A stretch of DNA of 64,000 bases from positions 744,001 through 808,000 of the forward strand of contig NZ_JACVAB010000001.1 of assembly GCF_014851585.1 (NCBI RefSeq). The letters run 5' to 3'. Position numbers and translations under genes: made by a program. The notes under the pieces are model-generated. The model was not told where the DNA came from, made no database searches, and saw only the letters and a program-made list of their open reading frames with translations. This DNA comes from Agrobacterium sp. AGB01 (lineage in GTDB: Bacteria > Pseudomonadota > Alphaproteobacteria > Rhizobiales > Rhizobiaceae). Positions 20,700 to 30,277 of the stretch are shown one piece after another (position 1 is the first letter of the stretch; every line of letters begins with the position of its first letter).

Positions 20700-21530
20700 T
20701 CATGCCATTGGATGACGCTTGAGGAAGTCCGTGACAGCTTGCCGAAACAGCGGGTGGGATGGAGCGTTGCCGTGAGTGGCGCCATCAATTTCCACATGCT
20801 CGATTTGCGGGATGCGGCTCTTGAGTTCCCGCATGGCTTCCGCCTGCCAGTCCAGTGAACCGATAATGCCGAGAACCGGCAGCGACGTCCTTTCGATACT
20901 CGCCTTCATCTCCTCAAGGGTCACGGTATGGTCAGGCATCGAGCGTTTGATGGCTGAAAGCGACAGTGCATCCTTGCCCGCGAGCCTCTGGCGCGAAATC
21001 TCAATAACCTGCTCTGGGCCGGGTTTGGGCGAACCAGTCCACATGCGCAATATGTGCTTTGTCATTGCACCATTGGCCAGTTCATCCGCCTCGTCAGAGA
21101 TAGCCTGAAGTTCTGCGGCCGTAAAATTCCAGCGTCCGACCCCGCCGCCGAGTGTCAGGCTTGCCATGCGCTCGGGCGCGATAGTCAGTGTTTGAGCGGC
21201 GATATGCGCACCAAGCGAATAGGCTAGAATATGCGCGCGTTCCAGCTTCAGATGATCCATCAGGCGCAACACATCCAGCGCCATTTCCCGGCCGTAGTCT
21301 TCGCGGCGGTGCAGGCTTTGGCTGTTGCCATGGCCGCGATTATCGAGGGCGATGACGCGAAACTGGCTCGGCAACGCGTCTAAAACGCCATCTTTGCCCC
21401 ACTGGGTAGCGGTGCTGGAGGTGTAGCCATGGGTCAGAATAACCGGTTCGCCTTCTCCAGCTTCACCAAAAGCAAGGCGGGCATTGCCGGATTGAAAAAA
21501 ATGATCTGTGGTCATCATATGCGTGTTCAT
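20700..21530 (-). CDS. Alpha/beta-fold hydrolase
   Basis: A 276-residue alpha/beta hydrolase. The nucleophile elbow is AYSLG (Ser105), the oxyanion region is HGYTSST (34-40), and the catalytic His lies in DGATHGNAP near the C-terminus. Such proteins include esterases, lactonases and enol-lactone hydrolases; no closer assignment is possible from sequence. It converges on the flagellin gene with a 35-bp gap and is divergent from the LacI-type gene. Confidence 0.85.
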   Translation of the reverse strand: MNTHMMTTDHFFQSGNARLAFGEAGEGEPVILTHGYTSSTATQWGKDGVLDALPSQFRVIALDNRGHGNSQSLHRREDYGREMALDVLRLMDHLKLERAHILAYSLGAHIAAQTLTIAPERMASLTLGGGVGRWNFTAAELQAISDEADELANGAMTKHILRMWTGSPKPGPEQVIEISRQRLAGKDALSLSAIKRSMPDHTVTLEEMKASIERTSLPVLGIIGSLDWQAEAMRELKSRIPQIEHVEIDGATHGNAPSHPLFRQAVTDFLKRHPMA

Positions 21531-21642
21531 TTCCGTAAAATTGTTTGCGAATACTCTACGATATTTTGAAGGGACGAAAACGAGTTTCCATCACTTGCGA
21601 GCAATACAGTGTTTGGGTTGGTTTATGATGATCTAATACTGT

Positions 21643-21660
21643 ACCCCCATTTATGGGGGT
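21643..21660. promoter_or_regulatory. Perfect GC-rich palindrome in a divergent promoter region
   Basis: ACCCCCAT-TT-ATGGGGGT, two perfect 8-bp arms around TT. It lies 113 bp before the hydrolase start and 146 bp before the LacI-type gene. It could be an operator of the neighbouring regulator or a short terminator-like hairpin; no T-run follows. Confidence 0.45.
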
Positions 21661-21805
21661 GTGGCACATAATGCGTTTTCTTTTAAATATTATGAACAGA
21701 AGCGATTCAAGTTCCGGCCGATAATATTCCATCTACAACGTTGCAGTTCGAAGATGCGGTTGAAATAGGGTAATTACACCGGGATCGTTCTCCAGAGGTG
21801 CATGA

Positions 21806-22855
21806 TTGACATTACGCAACAAACGCACGGCGCGTGAAAAGATTACCTTGCAGCACGTCGCAGAAAAAGCAGGTGTCAGTGCAATAACCGTTTCAAGAGC
21901 ATTGCGGGAGCCCGACAAGGTTTCCGAGACATTGCGTGAGATGATTCTGCAAATTGTAGCGGAGATGGGTTACGTTCCCGATCTTGCAGCGCGGGCCCTT
22001 GCGCGTGGCAGCAGTGGTTTCATTGGCGTGCTTGTTCCATCCCTGTCACATGCTGCCGTACTAAGTGTGGTGCGTGGTATCGAGGAGCGGGTAAGGGGCA
22101 GTGATTACAGCATCCAATATGCCAATACCCATTATGATCTGGCCGAAGAAATTGCCAAGATCCGCCTGTTTGCCGCGCAGCGTCCGGCCGGTATCATTCT
22201 GGCCGGGGTGGAAGATCACGGCAGTATGGAAGCGCTCATGCGTGAGGCCGCATGCCCCATCGTGCAAACTGTTGATGTCAGTTTTCCATTGTCGGAATTT
22301 GCGGTGGCGATTGACCACCGAAGTGCGGCACGAGCCGCAACACGGCACATGCTGGCGCAGGGCTATCGTCGTTTCGCACTGATCGGTGGCGGCAATGATT
22401 TCCGGGTCCGACAGCGCCAGATGGGCTATTGCGAGGCGATGCGCGATGCTGGCCTATACGACGAAAAACTGGTGTTCTGGGAGGATACGCCGCCAAGCCC
22501 AAGACTCGGCTCTCGCCTCGCGCGCGCTTTCATTGAGGCCGTGCCAGACGCTGATGGTGTATTATGTCACAGCGATGATGTGGCGCTGGGTGTTATTTTT
22601 GAGGCTCAACGTCTCGGCATCCGTATCCCCGAAGATTTCGGAATCTGCGGCTTTAACGATCTGGACTTTGCGAGCGTTACTGAACCGCCGCTGACGACGG
22701 TGCGTATTCCGCGTTTCGAGATGGGTTACCGCGCTGCCGACATGCTGCTGACGCTGGCGGCCGGAAAAAAGGTTGAAGAGAAGATCGTCAGCCTCGACTA
22801 TCAGTTTGTCGAGCGGCAAACCACGCGGCGACTGCGCAGCCCTGTATCAATCTGA
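21806..22855 (+). CDS. LacI-family transcriptional regulator
   Basis: A 349-residue repressor. The helix-turn-helix is ITLQHVAEKAGVSAITVSRAL (about 13-33) followed by the hinge helix PDLAARALARG; the rest is a periplasmic-binding-like effector domain with FALIGGGNDFRVRQR and CHSDDVALG. The N-terminal part resembles the gluconate repressor (GntR) branch of the LacI family. The start is TTG 21806, placed behind CCAGAGG. No sugar gene is adjacent, so its target and effector are unknown; the palindrome at 21643 is a candidate operator. Confidence 0.9.
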   Translation: MTLRNKRTAREKITLQHVAEKAGVSAITVSRALREPDKVSETLREMILQIVAEMGYVPDLAARALARGSSGFIGVLVPSLSHAAVLSVVRGIEERVRGSDYSIQYANTHYDLAEEIAKIRLFAAQRPAGIILAGVEDHGSMEALMREAACPIVQTVDVSFPLSEFAVAIDHRSAARAATRHMLAQGYRRFALIGGGNDFRVRQRQMGYCEAMRDAGLYDEKLVFWEDTPPSPRLGSRLARAFIEAVPDADGVLCHSDDVALGVIFEAQRLGIRIPEDFGICGFNDLDFASVTEPPLTTVRIPRFEMGYRAADMLLTLAAGKKVEEKIVSLDYQFVERQTTRRLRSPVSI

Positions 22856-22932
22856 AATAAGTCTCTGAACTGCTTTGGAACCTTTTCCATCGCCTTGTCG
22901 TTATTTATTCGAACAAGCAAGGAGGTAGAAAC

Positions 22933-23013
22933 ATGTTACGAGCAATGCTTCTGTGGGCCATGGGCGTACCGTTTGTTGTTGTGCTTTTGATCTGGATGTT
23001 CTTCCTGCACTAG
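22933..23013 (+). CDS. 26-residue single-span membrane protein
   Basis: ATG 22933 to TAG 23011-23013, encoding MLRAMLLWAMGVPFVVVLL followed by IWMFFLH. The ribosome site AAGGAGG at 22919-22925 is strong and well spaced. The peptide is one hydrophobic helix with a Pro in the middle and a positively charged residue near the start. It stands alone between the LacI-type gene and a bidirectional terminator, so it forms its own short transcript or the tail of the regulator's. Function unknown; it is easily missed by gene finders. Confidence 0.6.
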   Translation: MLRAMLLWAMGVPFVVVLLIWMFFLH

Positions 23014-23070
23014 TAGGAATACTTGAAGATCTCCAAACCAAATGCGGTATGCCGTAACAGGCAAAAATCA

Positions 23071-23101
23071 AAAAGCCACCTTCCGAGGAAGGTGGCTTTT
23101 G
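23071..23101. terminator. Bidirectional terminator between the small gene and cysN
   Basis: Near-perfect 14-bp inverted repeat AAAAGCCACCTTCC 23071-23084 and GGAAGGTGGCTTTT 23087-23100, with A-rich and T-rich flanks on both sides, so it can end transcripts from either strand. It lies 21 bp beyond the cysN stop. Confidence 0.9.
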
Positions 23102-23121
23102 TATTGGCTGAACGCAGAACC

Positions 23122-24597
23122 TCAGCTCAGATCATTGATGATCCGGTTGGCCGTGGTTGCATTTGTCCGGCGAACGTCAATGTCATCACGGCGGTTCGCA
23201 AACAGCTCGCTCGACAGCAACTTTTCAGCCAGATCTGCTGGCAGTGATAGGATCACCCGTTCATTGCTGCCCAAAGCGCTAACATCGCTGCGCTTGGATA
23301 CGATCATGCCACCGGCAACCGTGTTGTTGCTGTCCGGGTCGATCAGGATAAACGAGCCGGTTGCACGGTTCAGTTCATAGGGGTCGAAGATCGCAGTCTC
23401 ATCAAAGGACAGATGCACCTTGCCGATGGCATTCATTGCCAGTGCGGTCGAATGTTCCTGCCATTTGCCGTTCTTGAGGTCGAGTTGCGAAACCGGCTCA
23501 ACCGTTACACGCTGGCGGCGACTGCCGCTTTTCAGCCAGTAACGTTTATTGGGCTCAATGCCACCGGGTTGCAGGGCAACCAGTTGCGCATCAAAGGCAA
23601 GCCCGGCATGCGGCTGGCCGTCAATCGAGCTGATGACATCGCCACGGGAAATGTCGACCTGCCGGTCAAGCACCAGTGTGACGGCGTCACCTGCCACAGC
23701 AGCGTTGCGCACCAGATCAAACGTCACGATCTGCTTGACATTGGCAACCGTCCCGGACGGCAGAATGACGACGGAGTCACCCGGCTTGACTGAGCCACCG
23801 GCAATCGTGCCCTGATAACCACGGAAGCTTTCGCCCGGACGCGATACGCGCTGAACTGGCATGCGGAAACCAACGGTTTGCGAGGAGCGAACAGTGGCCA
23901 GTTCCAGTGTTTCGACCAAAGTCGGACCATCATACCATGGCATGGCGGCATGACCGCTCAACACCACGTTTTCGCCCTTCAGCGCAGACATGGGAATCGC
24001 GGTAATCTGCTTTACACCCAGCGACAGCGCAAATTCGCGGAAGTCATGGGCAATAAGCTCAAAGCCGGCCTTATCGTAATTGGTCAGGTCGATCTTGTTG
24101 ATCGCCAATACAAACTGCTTGATGCCCATCAGGGCAGCAATCGTCGCATGACGGCGGGTCTGCTCAAGAATGCCGACGCGGGCGTCGATCAGCAGAATGG
24201 CGAGATCGGCCGTGGATGCACCGGTTGCCATGTTGCGCGTATACTGCTCGTGACCGGGCGTGTCAGCGACGATAAAGGCGCGTTTTTCGGTCGAGAAATA
24301 ACGATAGGCGACATCAATAGTGATGCCTTGTTCGCGCTCGGCCTGAAGACCATCCAGCAACAATGCAAAGTCCGGCAGACCAAGGTCGTTCTGCTTGCCG
24401 CTGTCACGACGTAGCGTTGCAGCCTGATCTTCCTTCACAGCCTTGGTGTCCCAAAGTAGGCGGCCGATCAGGGTCGATTTTCCATCATCCACGCTACCGC
24501 AGGTAATCAGGCGCAAGGGGCGCGTGTCACGCACTGCCTTGACCGGTTCTGCAAACGGCAGAATTGTAGCGGAGGTGGTTTCGTTATGGGAGGCCAT
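23122..24597 (-). CDS. cysN: Sulfate adenylyltransferase subunit 1, GTPase CysN
   Basis: CysN is the GTPase subunit that drives ATP sulfurylase (with CysD) to make adenosine 5'-phosphosulfate. The 491-residue product has G1 GSVDDGKST (34-42), G3 DTPGH, G4 NKID, then EF-Tu-like barrel domains. It stops after these domains: there is no C-terminal APS kinase domain, so it is CysN and not the fused CysNC/NodQ form. ATG 24597 lies one base after the cysD stop, so the two are translationally coupled. A longer frame upstream runs through cysD and is not used. Confidence 0.95.
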   Translation of the reverse strand: MASHNETTSATILPFAEPVKAVRDTRPLRLITCGSVDDGKSTLIGRLLWDTKAVKEDQAATLRRDSGKQNDLGLPDFALLLDGLQAEREQGITIDVAYRYFSTEKRAFIVADTPGHEQYTRNMATGASTADLAILLIDARVGILEQTRRHATIAALMGIKQFVLAINKIDLTNYDKAGFELIAHDFREFALSLGVKQITAIPMSALKGENVVLSGHAAMPWYDGPTLVETLELATVRSSQTVGFRMPVQRVSRPGESFRGYQGTIAGGSVKPGDSVVILPSGTVANVKQIVTFDLVRNAAVAGDAVTLVLDRQVDISRGDVISSIDGQPHAGLAFDAQLVALQPGGIEPNKRYWLKSGSRRQRVTVEPVSQLDLKNGKWQEHSTALAMNAIGKVHLSFDETAIFDPYELNRATGSFILIDPDSNNTVAGGMIVSKRSDVSALGSNERVILSLPADLAEKLLSSELFANRRDDIDVRRTNATTANRIINDLS

Positions 24598-24598
24598 A

Positions 24599-25549
24599 TC
24601 AGAAATATCCTTCGCGTTTCTTCTTTTCCATGGAGCCGGACTGGTCACGGTCAATGGCGCGGCCTTGCCGTTCGGAAACAGTCGCAATTTCCAGCTCGTC
24701 GATAACTTCTGTCAGCGTCGTCGCTGTGGAGCGGATGGCGCCGGTCAGCGGGAAGCAGCCGAGTGTACGGAAGCGGATCATGCCTTCCTGCTTCACTTCG
24801 CCGGGCAGCAGTTCCAGACGCTCATCTTCCGCCAGGATCATCATGCCATCGCGCTCAACATAGGGGCGCGTCTTGGCGTAATAGAGTGGCACCAGCGGAA
24901 TGTTTTCCGCCTGAATGTAACGCCAGATATCGACTTCCGTCCAGTTGGACAGCGGGAAGGCGCGTACGCTTTCGCCACGCTTGATCATGCCGTTATAGAT
25001 GTTCCACAGTTCCGGGCGCTGGTTGCGTGGGTCCCAGCGGTGATCTGGCGTGCGGAACGAGTAGATACGTTCCTTTGCGCGGCTTGCTTCTTCGTCGCGG
25101 CGTGCACCACCGAATGCAGCATCGAATTTGCCGGCATCCAGCGCCTGCTTCAGCGCTTCGGTTTTCATGATGTCGGTGTAAAGCGAACCGTGGGTAAACG
25201 GCGAAATCTTCTCGGCATCACCACGCGGGTTGGTGTGGGAAATCAGGTCGAGATCATATTCCTTGACCATGCGGTCACGGAACTCGATCATTTCCTTGAA
25301 CTTCCAACCGGTGTTGACGTGCAACAGCGGGAAGGGCACGCGACCAGGGAAAAATGCCTTGCGCGCCAAATGCAGCAGGACAGACGAGTCCTTGCCGATG
25401 GAATACAGCATCACAGGATTTTCGAACTCGGCTGCAACTTCACGGAAAATGTGAATGGCTTCGTTTTCAAGGGCTTTCAGATGGGGATCAAGAGGCGGCT
25501 TGGGTGCAAGCGGGCTTTTGCTTTCCGTTTCCGGAAGGGCACTAGACAT
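24599..25549 (-). CDS. cysD: Sulfate adenylyltransferase subunit 2 CysD
   Basis: CysD is the catalytic N-type ATP pyrophosphatase subunit of ATP sulfurylase. The 316-residue product has the PP-loop SIGKDSS (50-56), followed by [12 protein letters not shown] and [15 protein letters not shown], and the C-terminal family signature with [10 protein letters not shown]. It lies between cysH (36 bp upstream) and cysN (1 bp downstream) in a cysHDN operon. Confidence 0.96.
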   Translation of the reverse strand: MSSALPETESKSPLAPKPPLDPHLKALENEAIHIFREVAAEFENPVMLYSIGKDSSVLLHLARKAFFPGRVPFPLLHVNTGWKFKEMIEFRDRMVKEYDLDLISHTNPRGDAEKISPFTHGSLYTDIMKTEALKQALDAGKFDAAFGGARRDEEASRAKERIYSFRTPDHRWDPRNQRPELWNIYNGMIKRGESVRAFPLSNWTEVDIWRYIQAENIPLVPLYYAKTRPYVERDGMMILAEDERLELLPGEVKQEGMIRFRTLGCFPLTGAIRSTATTLTEVIDELEIATVSERQGRAIDRDQSGSMEKKKREGYF

Positions 25550-25585
25550 GTAAAAACTCCGGGATTTCTGAATTCTGAGAAAAGG

Positions 25586-26365
25586 TTACTGCTGGGATGA
25601 TGAGGGGAGGAGAGAGGCTTGAGGCGCTTCCGCAACATGGAGGCCGCACTCGCGCTTTTCGTCGTTTTCCCACCACCAGCGTCCGGCGCGCTCAGGCTCG
25701 CCGGGCTTGATGGCGCGTGTACACGGTTCGCAGCCGATCGAGGGATAACCACGTCCATGCAACGGGTTCACCGGAATGCTCTCCTTCGTCACATGGGCGT
25801 GGATCGCATCAATGTCCCAGTCTGCAAGGGCGTTGATTTTGATGAGGTTTCTGTCCGCATCATATTCGGCAAAGGGTGTGGACGCCCGGTTGCCGGACTG
25901 ACCACGGCGCAGGCCGGTAATCCAGAAAGAAGCACCTTCCAGCGCTCTGGCCAGCGGCTTCAACTTTCTGACATGACAGCAGGCATGGCGGGCTTCAACG
26001 CTCTCGTAAAAGCCGTTTAGGCCGTACTTGGCGGCATAGGCGTCGATGTCATCCTGTTCGGGATAAAAGCGACGGATGGCAATATCGTAGCGTTCTTCGG
26101 TTTCCGAAATCAGCGTAACGGTTTCGGCAAACAGACGGCCGGTTTCAAGCGTTGCCACTTCGATTGGAAGCCTGTGTGTGCCGATGGCAGCGGTGATAAC
26201 CTGGTCTTCAATGCCAAGGCTGGTGGTAAACACCGCACGACCGCCGAGCCCTGCCACAAGCGATAGCCTTCCGGCCAAATCCAGTGAGGCAAGGGCTTCA
26301 TCCAGCGACACAACGTCGAGAGGTTTATCGGTCTGCAAAGGCTTAGGCATCGTCATCATCGGCAT
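25586..26365 (-). CDS. cysH: Adenylyl-sulfate (APS) reductase CysH
   Basis: CysH reduces activated sulfate to sulfite with thioredoxin. The 259-residue product has the catalytic ECGLH near the C-terminus and two cysteine pairs, ACCHVRK and CEPCTR. The pairs ligate a [4Fe-4S] cluster and mark it as an APS-using reductase of the assimilatory type, not the cluster-free PAPS reductase of enteric bacteria. This agrees with the absence of an APS kinase gene in the locus. Starts at 26356 or 26350 are also possible. It is first in cysHDN and divergent from the Rrf2-type gene. Confidence 0.93.
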   Translation of the reverse strand: MPMMTMPKPLQTDKPLDVVSLDEALASLDLAGRLSLVAGLGGRAVFTTSLGIEDQVITAAIGTHRLPIEVATLETGRLFAETVTLISETEERYDIAIRRFYPEQDDIDAYAAKYGLNGFYESVEARHACCHVRKLKPLARALEGASFWITGLRRGQSGNRASTPFAEYDADRNLIKINALADWDIDAIHAHVTKESIPVNPLHGRGYPSIGCEPCTRAIKPGEPERAGRWWWENDEKRECGLHVAEAPQASLLPSSSQQ

Positions 26366-26584
26366 CCATCTGCGATTTTGGCGATTATCGGTCTTCAGGC
26401 CGCTCTTTGTAAGAAATGTGAGTCTTTGGCCTTTGCTTTAGGGAGCAAATATCTCTCACACACGCCAATTCTTAAGCAAAACGTGCCCACGCGTAAGAAG
26501 GGCGCTCATCGGTTTGAATTCTTTCGGAAATTGCGCTAATGCGGGGGGGAACATTTGTTTGCGTGGCGTGTTTTTGGTTTTGTT

Positions 26585-27025
26585 ATGATTTCCCAGAAGG
26601 CGAAATATGCGTTGAGGGCGCTGGCCGCATTGGCACAAAGCGATGACGCATGTCCTGTACAGATTTCCGATATAGCCAAGAAACGAGCCATTCCGAAAAA
26701 GTTTCTGGAGCAGATCCTTCTTGAGCTGAAACGCGAAGGTTACGTCGAAAGCCGACGTGGCAAGCAGGGTGGTTATCTTCTGCTGCGCCCAGCCAACGAT
26801 ATTACTTTTGGCGAAATCCTGCGTCTGATCGATGGTCCCGTTGCGCCGCTGCCCTGTCTGTCGCAGACAGCGTACCGCCAATGCGAGGACTGTGATGGCG
26901 AAAGCCAGTGCGAAATTCGCCACGTATTCGCCCGCGTTGCCGACAGCACCCGCAACATCCTGTTCAACACCACCATCGCGGATTCGGTCAGCGGTGTGAT
27001 GGTTCCGGAGTTGCTCAAGGCCTGA
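26585..27025 (+). CDS. Rrf2-family transcriptional regulator
   Basis: A 146-residue winged-helix protein (MISQKAKYALRALAALA, then VQISDIAKKRAIPKKFLEQ and the wing GGYLLLRP). Four cysteines, 91, 100, 103 and 109, could bind an iron-sulfur cluster as in IscR/RirA, although the spacing differs from IscR. Divergent placement from cysH and upstream of sbp-cysTWA makes a cysteine or sulfur regulator (CymR-like role) the best guess. The start at 26585 gives the family N-terminus; 26555 would add ten unlikely residues. The 220-bp divergent region contains CAATTCTTAAG at about 26465, a possible half-site. Confidence 0.85.
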   Translation: MISQKAKYALRALAALAQSDDACPVQISDIAKKRAIPKKFLEQILLELKREGYVESRRGKQGGYLLLRPANDITFGEILRLIDGPVAPLPCLSQTAYRQCEDCDGESQCEIRHVFARVADSTRNILFNTTIADSVSGVMVPELLKA

Positions 27026-27289
27026 CGCTTGATGCGATTTGTCGGGGAACAATATTCCGCCTGAATGAATTATCCTGCCTGTAGTGCCCCGTTTTTCGCA
27101 TAAAAACGTGAATTCGTTTTGCCTGTGTGTTTGAGTTCAAAGGGCCATATTGCGCAATTTTGCCGTTGTGCACTGTGTTTATTGCCCGCCGGAAAGCCGG
27201 GGGGAAACACTTTTGCGATTACAATTCATGCGATTGACCAAGACGACTGAACCAGTAGAGTTAAGAGGCATCCAATAGGAGGAAAACCT

Positions 27290-28315
27290 ATGTCAAAGCT
27301 TCTCTCCGGCTTGAGCATTCTTGCTCTGAGCCTTTCACTGACGGTTGGCTCGTTTAGCGCCGCCTCGGCCGATACTAAACTGTTGAACGTTTCCTACGAC
27401 CCGACCCGTGAGCTTTACAAGGATTTCAACGACGCCTTCGCCAAGAAGTGGAAGGCTGATACGGGTGAAGACATTACCATTCAGCAGTCGCATGGCGGCT
27501 CCGGCAAACAGGCCCGTTCGGTTATCGATGGTCTTGAAGCCGATGTAGTTACGCTCGCCCTGCAGAGCGACATTGATGCCATCGTGAAGAATGGTGGCAA
27601 GATCAACGCCGACTGGCGCACACGCCTGCCGCACAATTCATCTCCTTATACATCGACAATCGTTTTCTTGGTCCGCAAGGGCAACCCAAAGGGCATCCAT
27701 AACTGGGGTGACCTCGTAAAGGGCGATATCCAGATCGTAACGCCAAACCCGAAGACCTCAGGTGGTGCACGCTGGAACTACCTTGCCGCCTGGGCATGGG
27801 CCAATGAAGAGTACAAGGGCGATCAGGACAAGATCAAAGCGTATGTGGGTGAACTCTACAAACGTGCTCCAGTGCTGGACACAGGCGCCCGTGGTTCAAC
27901 GGTAACCTTCGCACAGCGTCAGATTGGTGACGTGCTGCTGGCCTGGGAAAACGAAGCCTATCTGGCCGGTGAGGAATTCGGCAAGGACGCTTTCGATATC
28001 GTTGTGCCGCCGATCTCCATCCTCGCAGAGCCACCAGTCGCTGTGGTTGACAAGAACGTCGATGCCAAGGGTACCCGCAAGGTCGCAGAAGCTTACCTGC
28101 AGTATCTTTATTCTGACGAAGGTCAGAACATTGCTGCCAAGCACTTCTACCGTCCATCCAACCCGTCTGTCGTCGCACCTGATCTGTTGAAGCAGCTGCC
28201 AGACATCAAGCTGGTCACCATCGACGACCCGCTGTTTGGCGGATGGGCCAAGGCGCAGCCGGAACATTTTGGTGACGGCGGGATCTTCGACCAGATTTAC
28301 AAGCCCGGCAAGTAA
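27290..28315 (+). CDS. sbp: Periplasmic sulfate-binding protein
   Basis: Sulfate/thiosulfate-binding component of an ABC importer. The 341-residue product has a Sec signal ([16 protein letters not shown], cleavage near SAASA-D at about residue 28) and the family signatures [11 protein letters not shown] and [16 protein letters not shown], which form the anion site. A strong GGAGG lies upstream of ATG 27290. It is the first gene of the sbp-cysT-cysW-cysA set. An intercistronic hairpin follows, which may favour high expression of the binding protein. cysP is the alternative name; the two types cannot be separated by function here. Confidence 0.93.
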   Translation: MSKLLSGLSILALSLSLTVGSFSAASADTKLLNVSYDPTRELYKDFNDAFAKKWKADTGEDITIQQSHGGSGKQARSVIDGLEADVVTLALQSDIDAIVKNGGKINADWRTRLPHNSSPYTSTIVFLVRKGNPKGIHNWGDLVKGDIQIVTPNPKTSGGARWNYLAAWAWANEEYKGDQDKIKAYVGELYKRAPVLDTGARGSTVTFAQRQIGDVLLAWENEAYLAGEEFGKDAFDIVVPPISILAEPPVAVVDKNVDAKGTRKVAEAYLQYLYSDEGQNIAAKHFYRPSNPSVVAPDLLKQLPDIKLVTIDDPLFGGWAKAQPEHFGDGGIFDQIYKPGK

Positions 28316-28370
28316 GCGGATGATGTGAACATTCTGGATTGGCAGCAAACCATTCCAGACCGGATAAGAT

Positions 28371-28395
28371 ATCGACCGGCCACAAGCCGGTCGAT
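28371..28395 (+). promoter_or_regulatory. Intercistronic hairpin between sbp and cysT
   Basis: Perfect 10-bp stem ATCGACCGGC 28371-28380 with GCCGGTCGAT 28386-28395 and a 5-nt loop. No T-run follows, so it is more likely an mRNA-stabilising or attenuating element than a full terminator. It is 56 bp after the sbp stop and 149 bp before cysT. Confidence 0.55.
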
Positions 28396-28543
28396 GGCGC
28401 GTAAAGTGCCAGCGTGGATTTTGCCTGACGCGTGTCCTGACGTCTGGTGCCTGAACAACAGCTGAGAGTGGCGGGATTAGTCCAGTTTTCCCGGCGTTCT
28501 GAAAAAGGGTGGCTTTTGCCACCAGAGTTTACCCGGAGCATTG

Positions 28544-29401
28544 ATGAGCAATACCCCATCGCCAAGCAGGTGGAAGTGGCGTCAGTCGAGTGTCCTGCCA
28601 GGATTTGGCCTGACGCTCGGCTACACGATAACTTACCTTTTTCTTATAATTCTCATTCCACTTGGCGGCTTGGTATGGTCCACCGCAAAACTCGGTCTGG
28701 CAGACTTTATTGCCATCGCCACAGATAGCAGAACACTGAACGCCCTGCGCGTCAGCTTCGGCACGGCCTTCGTAGCTGCCATGGTCAACGCGGTGTTCGG
28801 CGTCATAATCGCATGGGTGCTGGTGCGCTATCGCTTCCCCGGCCGCCGCTTTGTTGACGCCATCGTCGATCTGCCGTTTGCTTTGCCCACCGCCGTTGCC
28901 GGTATCGCGCTCACTGCACTTTATTCCAATCGTGGTTGGGTGGGGTCATGGTTTGAGCCCTTCGGCATCAAGATCGCCTTCACACCAACCGGTATTGTCA
29001 TCGCGCTAATCTTCATCGGTCTGCCATTTGTGGTGCGCACCGTGCAGCCGGTCATGGAAGAAATTGACCGTCAGGTGGAAGAGGTTGCCGCGACTTTGGG
29101 CGCCAACCGTTTTCAGACTATCACTCGTATTCTGCTGCCGGGTCTGGTTCCGGCAATCCTCACGGGCTTTGCACTGGCGTTCGCCCGAGGTGTGGGTGAA
29201 TACGGTTCGGTCATCTTTATTGCCGGCAATATTCCTTATGTCTCGGAAATCGCGCCGCTGTTGATTGTCATCCGTCTGGAGGAATTCAATTACGCAGGCG
29301 CAACAGGCATAGCGACAATCATGTTGATCATTTCCTTTGCGATGCTTTTTGTCATCAATCTCATTCAGGCTTGGAGCCGCAAGAGGTACGGATATGCCTG
29401 A
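28544..29401 (+). CDS. cysT: Sulfate ABC transporter permease CysT (CysU)
   Basis: First permease of the sulfate importer, about 285 residues, with six hydrophobic segments. The coupling-loop motif [19 protein letters not shown] contacts the ATPase CysA. ATG 28544 is chosen over TTG 28541 because GGAG at 28534-28537 is well spaced. Its end overlaps the cysW start, so the permeases are made together. Confidence 0.94.
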   Translation: MSNTPSPSRWKWRQSSVLPGFGLTLGYTITYLFLIILIPLGGLVWSTAKLGLADFIAIATDSRTLNALRVSFGTAFVAAMVNAVFGVIIAWVLVRYRFPGRRFVDAIVDLPFALPTAVAGIALTALYSNRGWVGSWFEPFGIKIAFTPTGIVIALIFIGLPFVVRTVQPVMEEIDRQVEEVAATLGANRFQTITRILLPGLVPAILTGFALAFARGVGEYGSVIFIAGNIPYVSEIAPLLIVIRLEEFNYAGATGIATIMLIISFAMLFVINLIQAWSRKRYGYA

Positions 29402-30266
29402 TAACGCGCGCACCATCCAATCCAGACCATTCCGTGATCCGGCAACTGAAGGTCCGCTTGCAATATTGGCGCTTTTTGCTCTGGCTTTCCTCTTTCTGGC
29501 CCTGTTTCTGGTCCTTCCGCTGGTCTCGGTGTTTTTTGAAGCTTTCCGCAAGGGCGGGGAAGCCTTCTGGGAAGCGATTGTCGAGCCAGATGCTCTGTCG
29601 GCCATTCGCCTGACATTGCTTGTCGCGGCAATCTCTGTCCCGCTAAACCTGATCTTCGGTGTCGCAGCGGCCTGGGCCATTGCGAAGTTCGAATTCAAGG
29701 GCAAGGCTTTCCTGATTACGCTGATTGACCTGCCGTTCTCGATTTCACCTGTGATTTCGGGCCTTGTTTATGTCATCCTGTTTTCGTCCCACAGCGTGCT
29801 CGGTCCATGGCTGAAAAGCTACGGTATCGAAATCCTGTTTGCCGTGCCCGGCATCGTATTGGCCACGGTATTTGTGACCTTTCCGTTCGTGGCACGTGAA
29901 CTTATTCCGCTGATGCAGGAGCAGGGAACGGGTGACGAAGAGGCGGCCATTTCGCTCGGGGCCTCCGGCTGGCAGACCTTCTGGTATGTGACCCTGCCCA
30001 ACATCAAATGGGGCCTGCTTTACGGCGTGTTGCTGTGTAACGCGCGTGCCATGGGTGAATTCGGTGCCGTCTCGGTGGTGTCGGGTCACATTCGCGGTGA
30101 AACCAACACCATGCCGTTGCATGTCGAGATTCTCTATAATGAGTATAATATCGGTGCTGCATTTGCTGTCGCAACGCTGCTGGCGGGTCTGGCGCTGGTT
30201 ACGCTCGTTCTGAAAACTATTCTTGAAATTCGCTTTGGCGCGGGCAACGCTGCCGGCAAGCATTGA
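29394..30266 (+). CDS. cysW: Sulfate ABC transporter permease CysW
   Basis: Second permease, about 290 residues, with six hydrophobic segments. The coupling motif [19 protein letters not shown] is present, followed by [19 protein letters not shown], typical of CysW. ATG 29394 overlaps the cysT stop by 8 bp; the upstream in-frame start 29337 lies inside cysT and is not used. Confidence 0.94.
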   Translation: MPDNARTIQSRPFRDPATEGPLAILALFALAFLFLALFLVLPLVSVFFEAFRKGGEAFWEAIVEPDALSAIRLTLLVAAISVPLNLIFGVAAAWAIAKFEFKGKAFLITLIDLPFSISPVISGLVYVILFSSHSVLGPWLKSYGIEILFAVPGIVLATVFVTFPFVARELIPLMQEQGTGDEEAAISLGASGWQTFWYVTLPNIKWGLLYGVLLCNARAMGEFGAVSVVSGHIRGETNTMPLHVEILYNEYNIGAAFAVATLLAGLALVTLVLKTILEIRFGAGNAAGKH

Positions 30267-30277
30267 AGGGCATTTTT

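Noticed and set aside
24443-25600. 385-residue plus-strand ORF opposite cysD and cysN
   Set aside because: Antisense to two complete sulfate-assimilation genes; no motif and no ribosome site of note.
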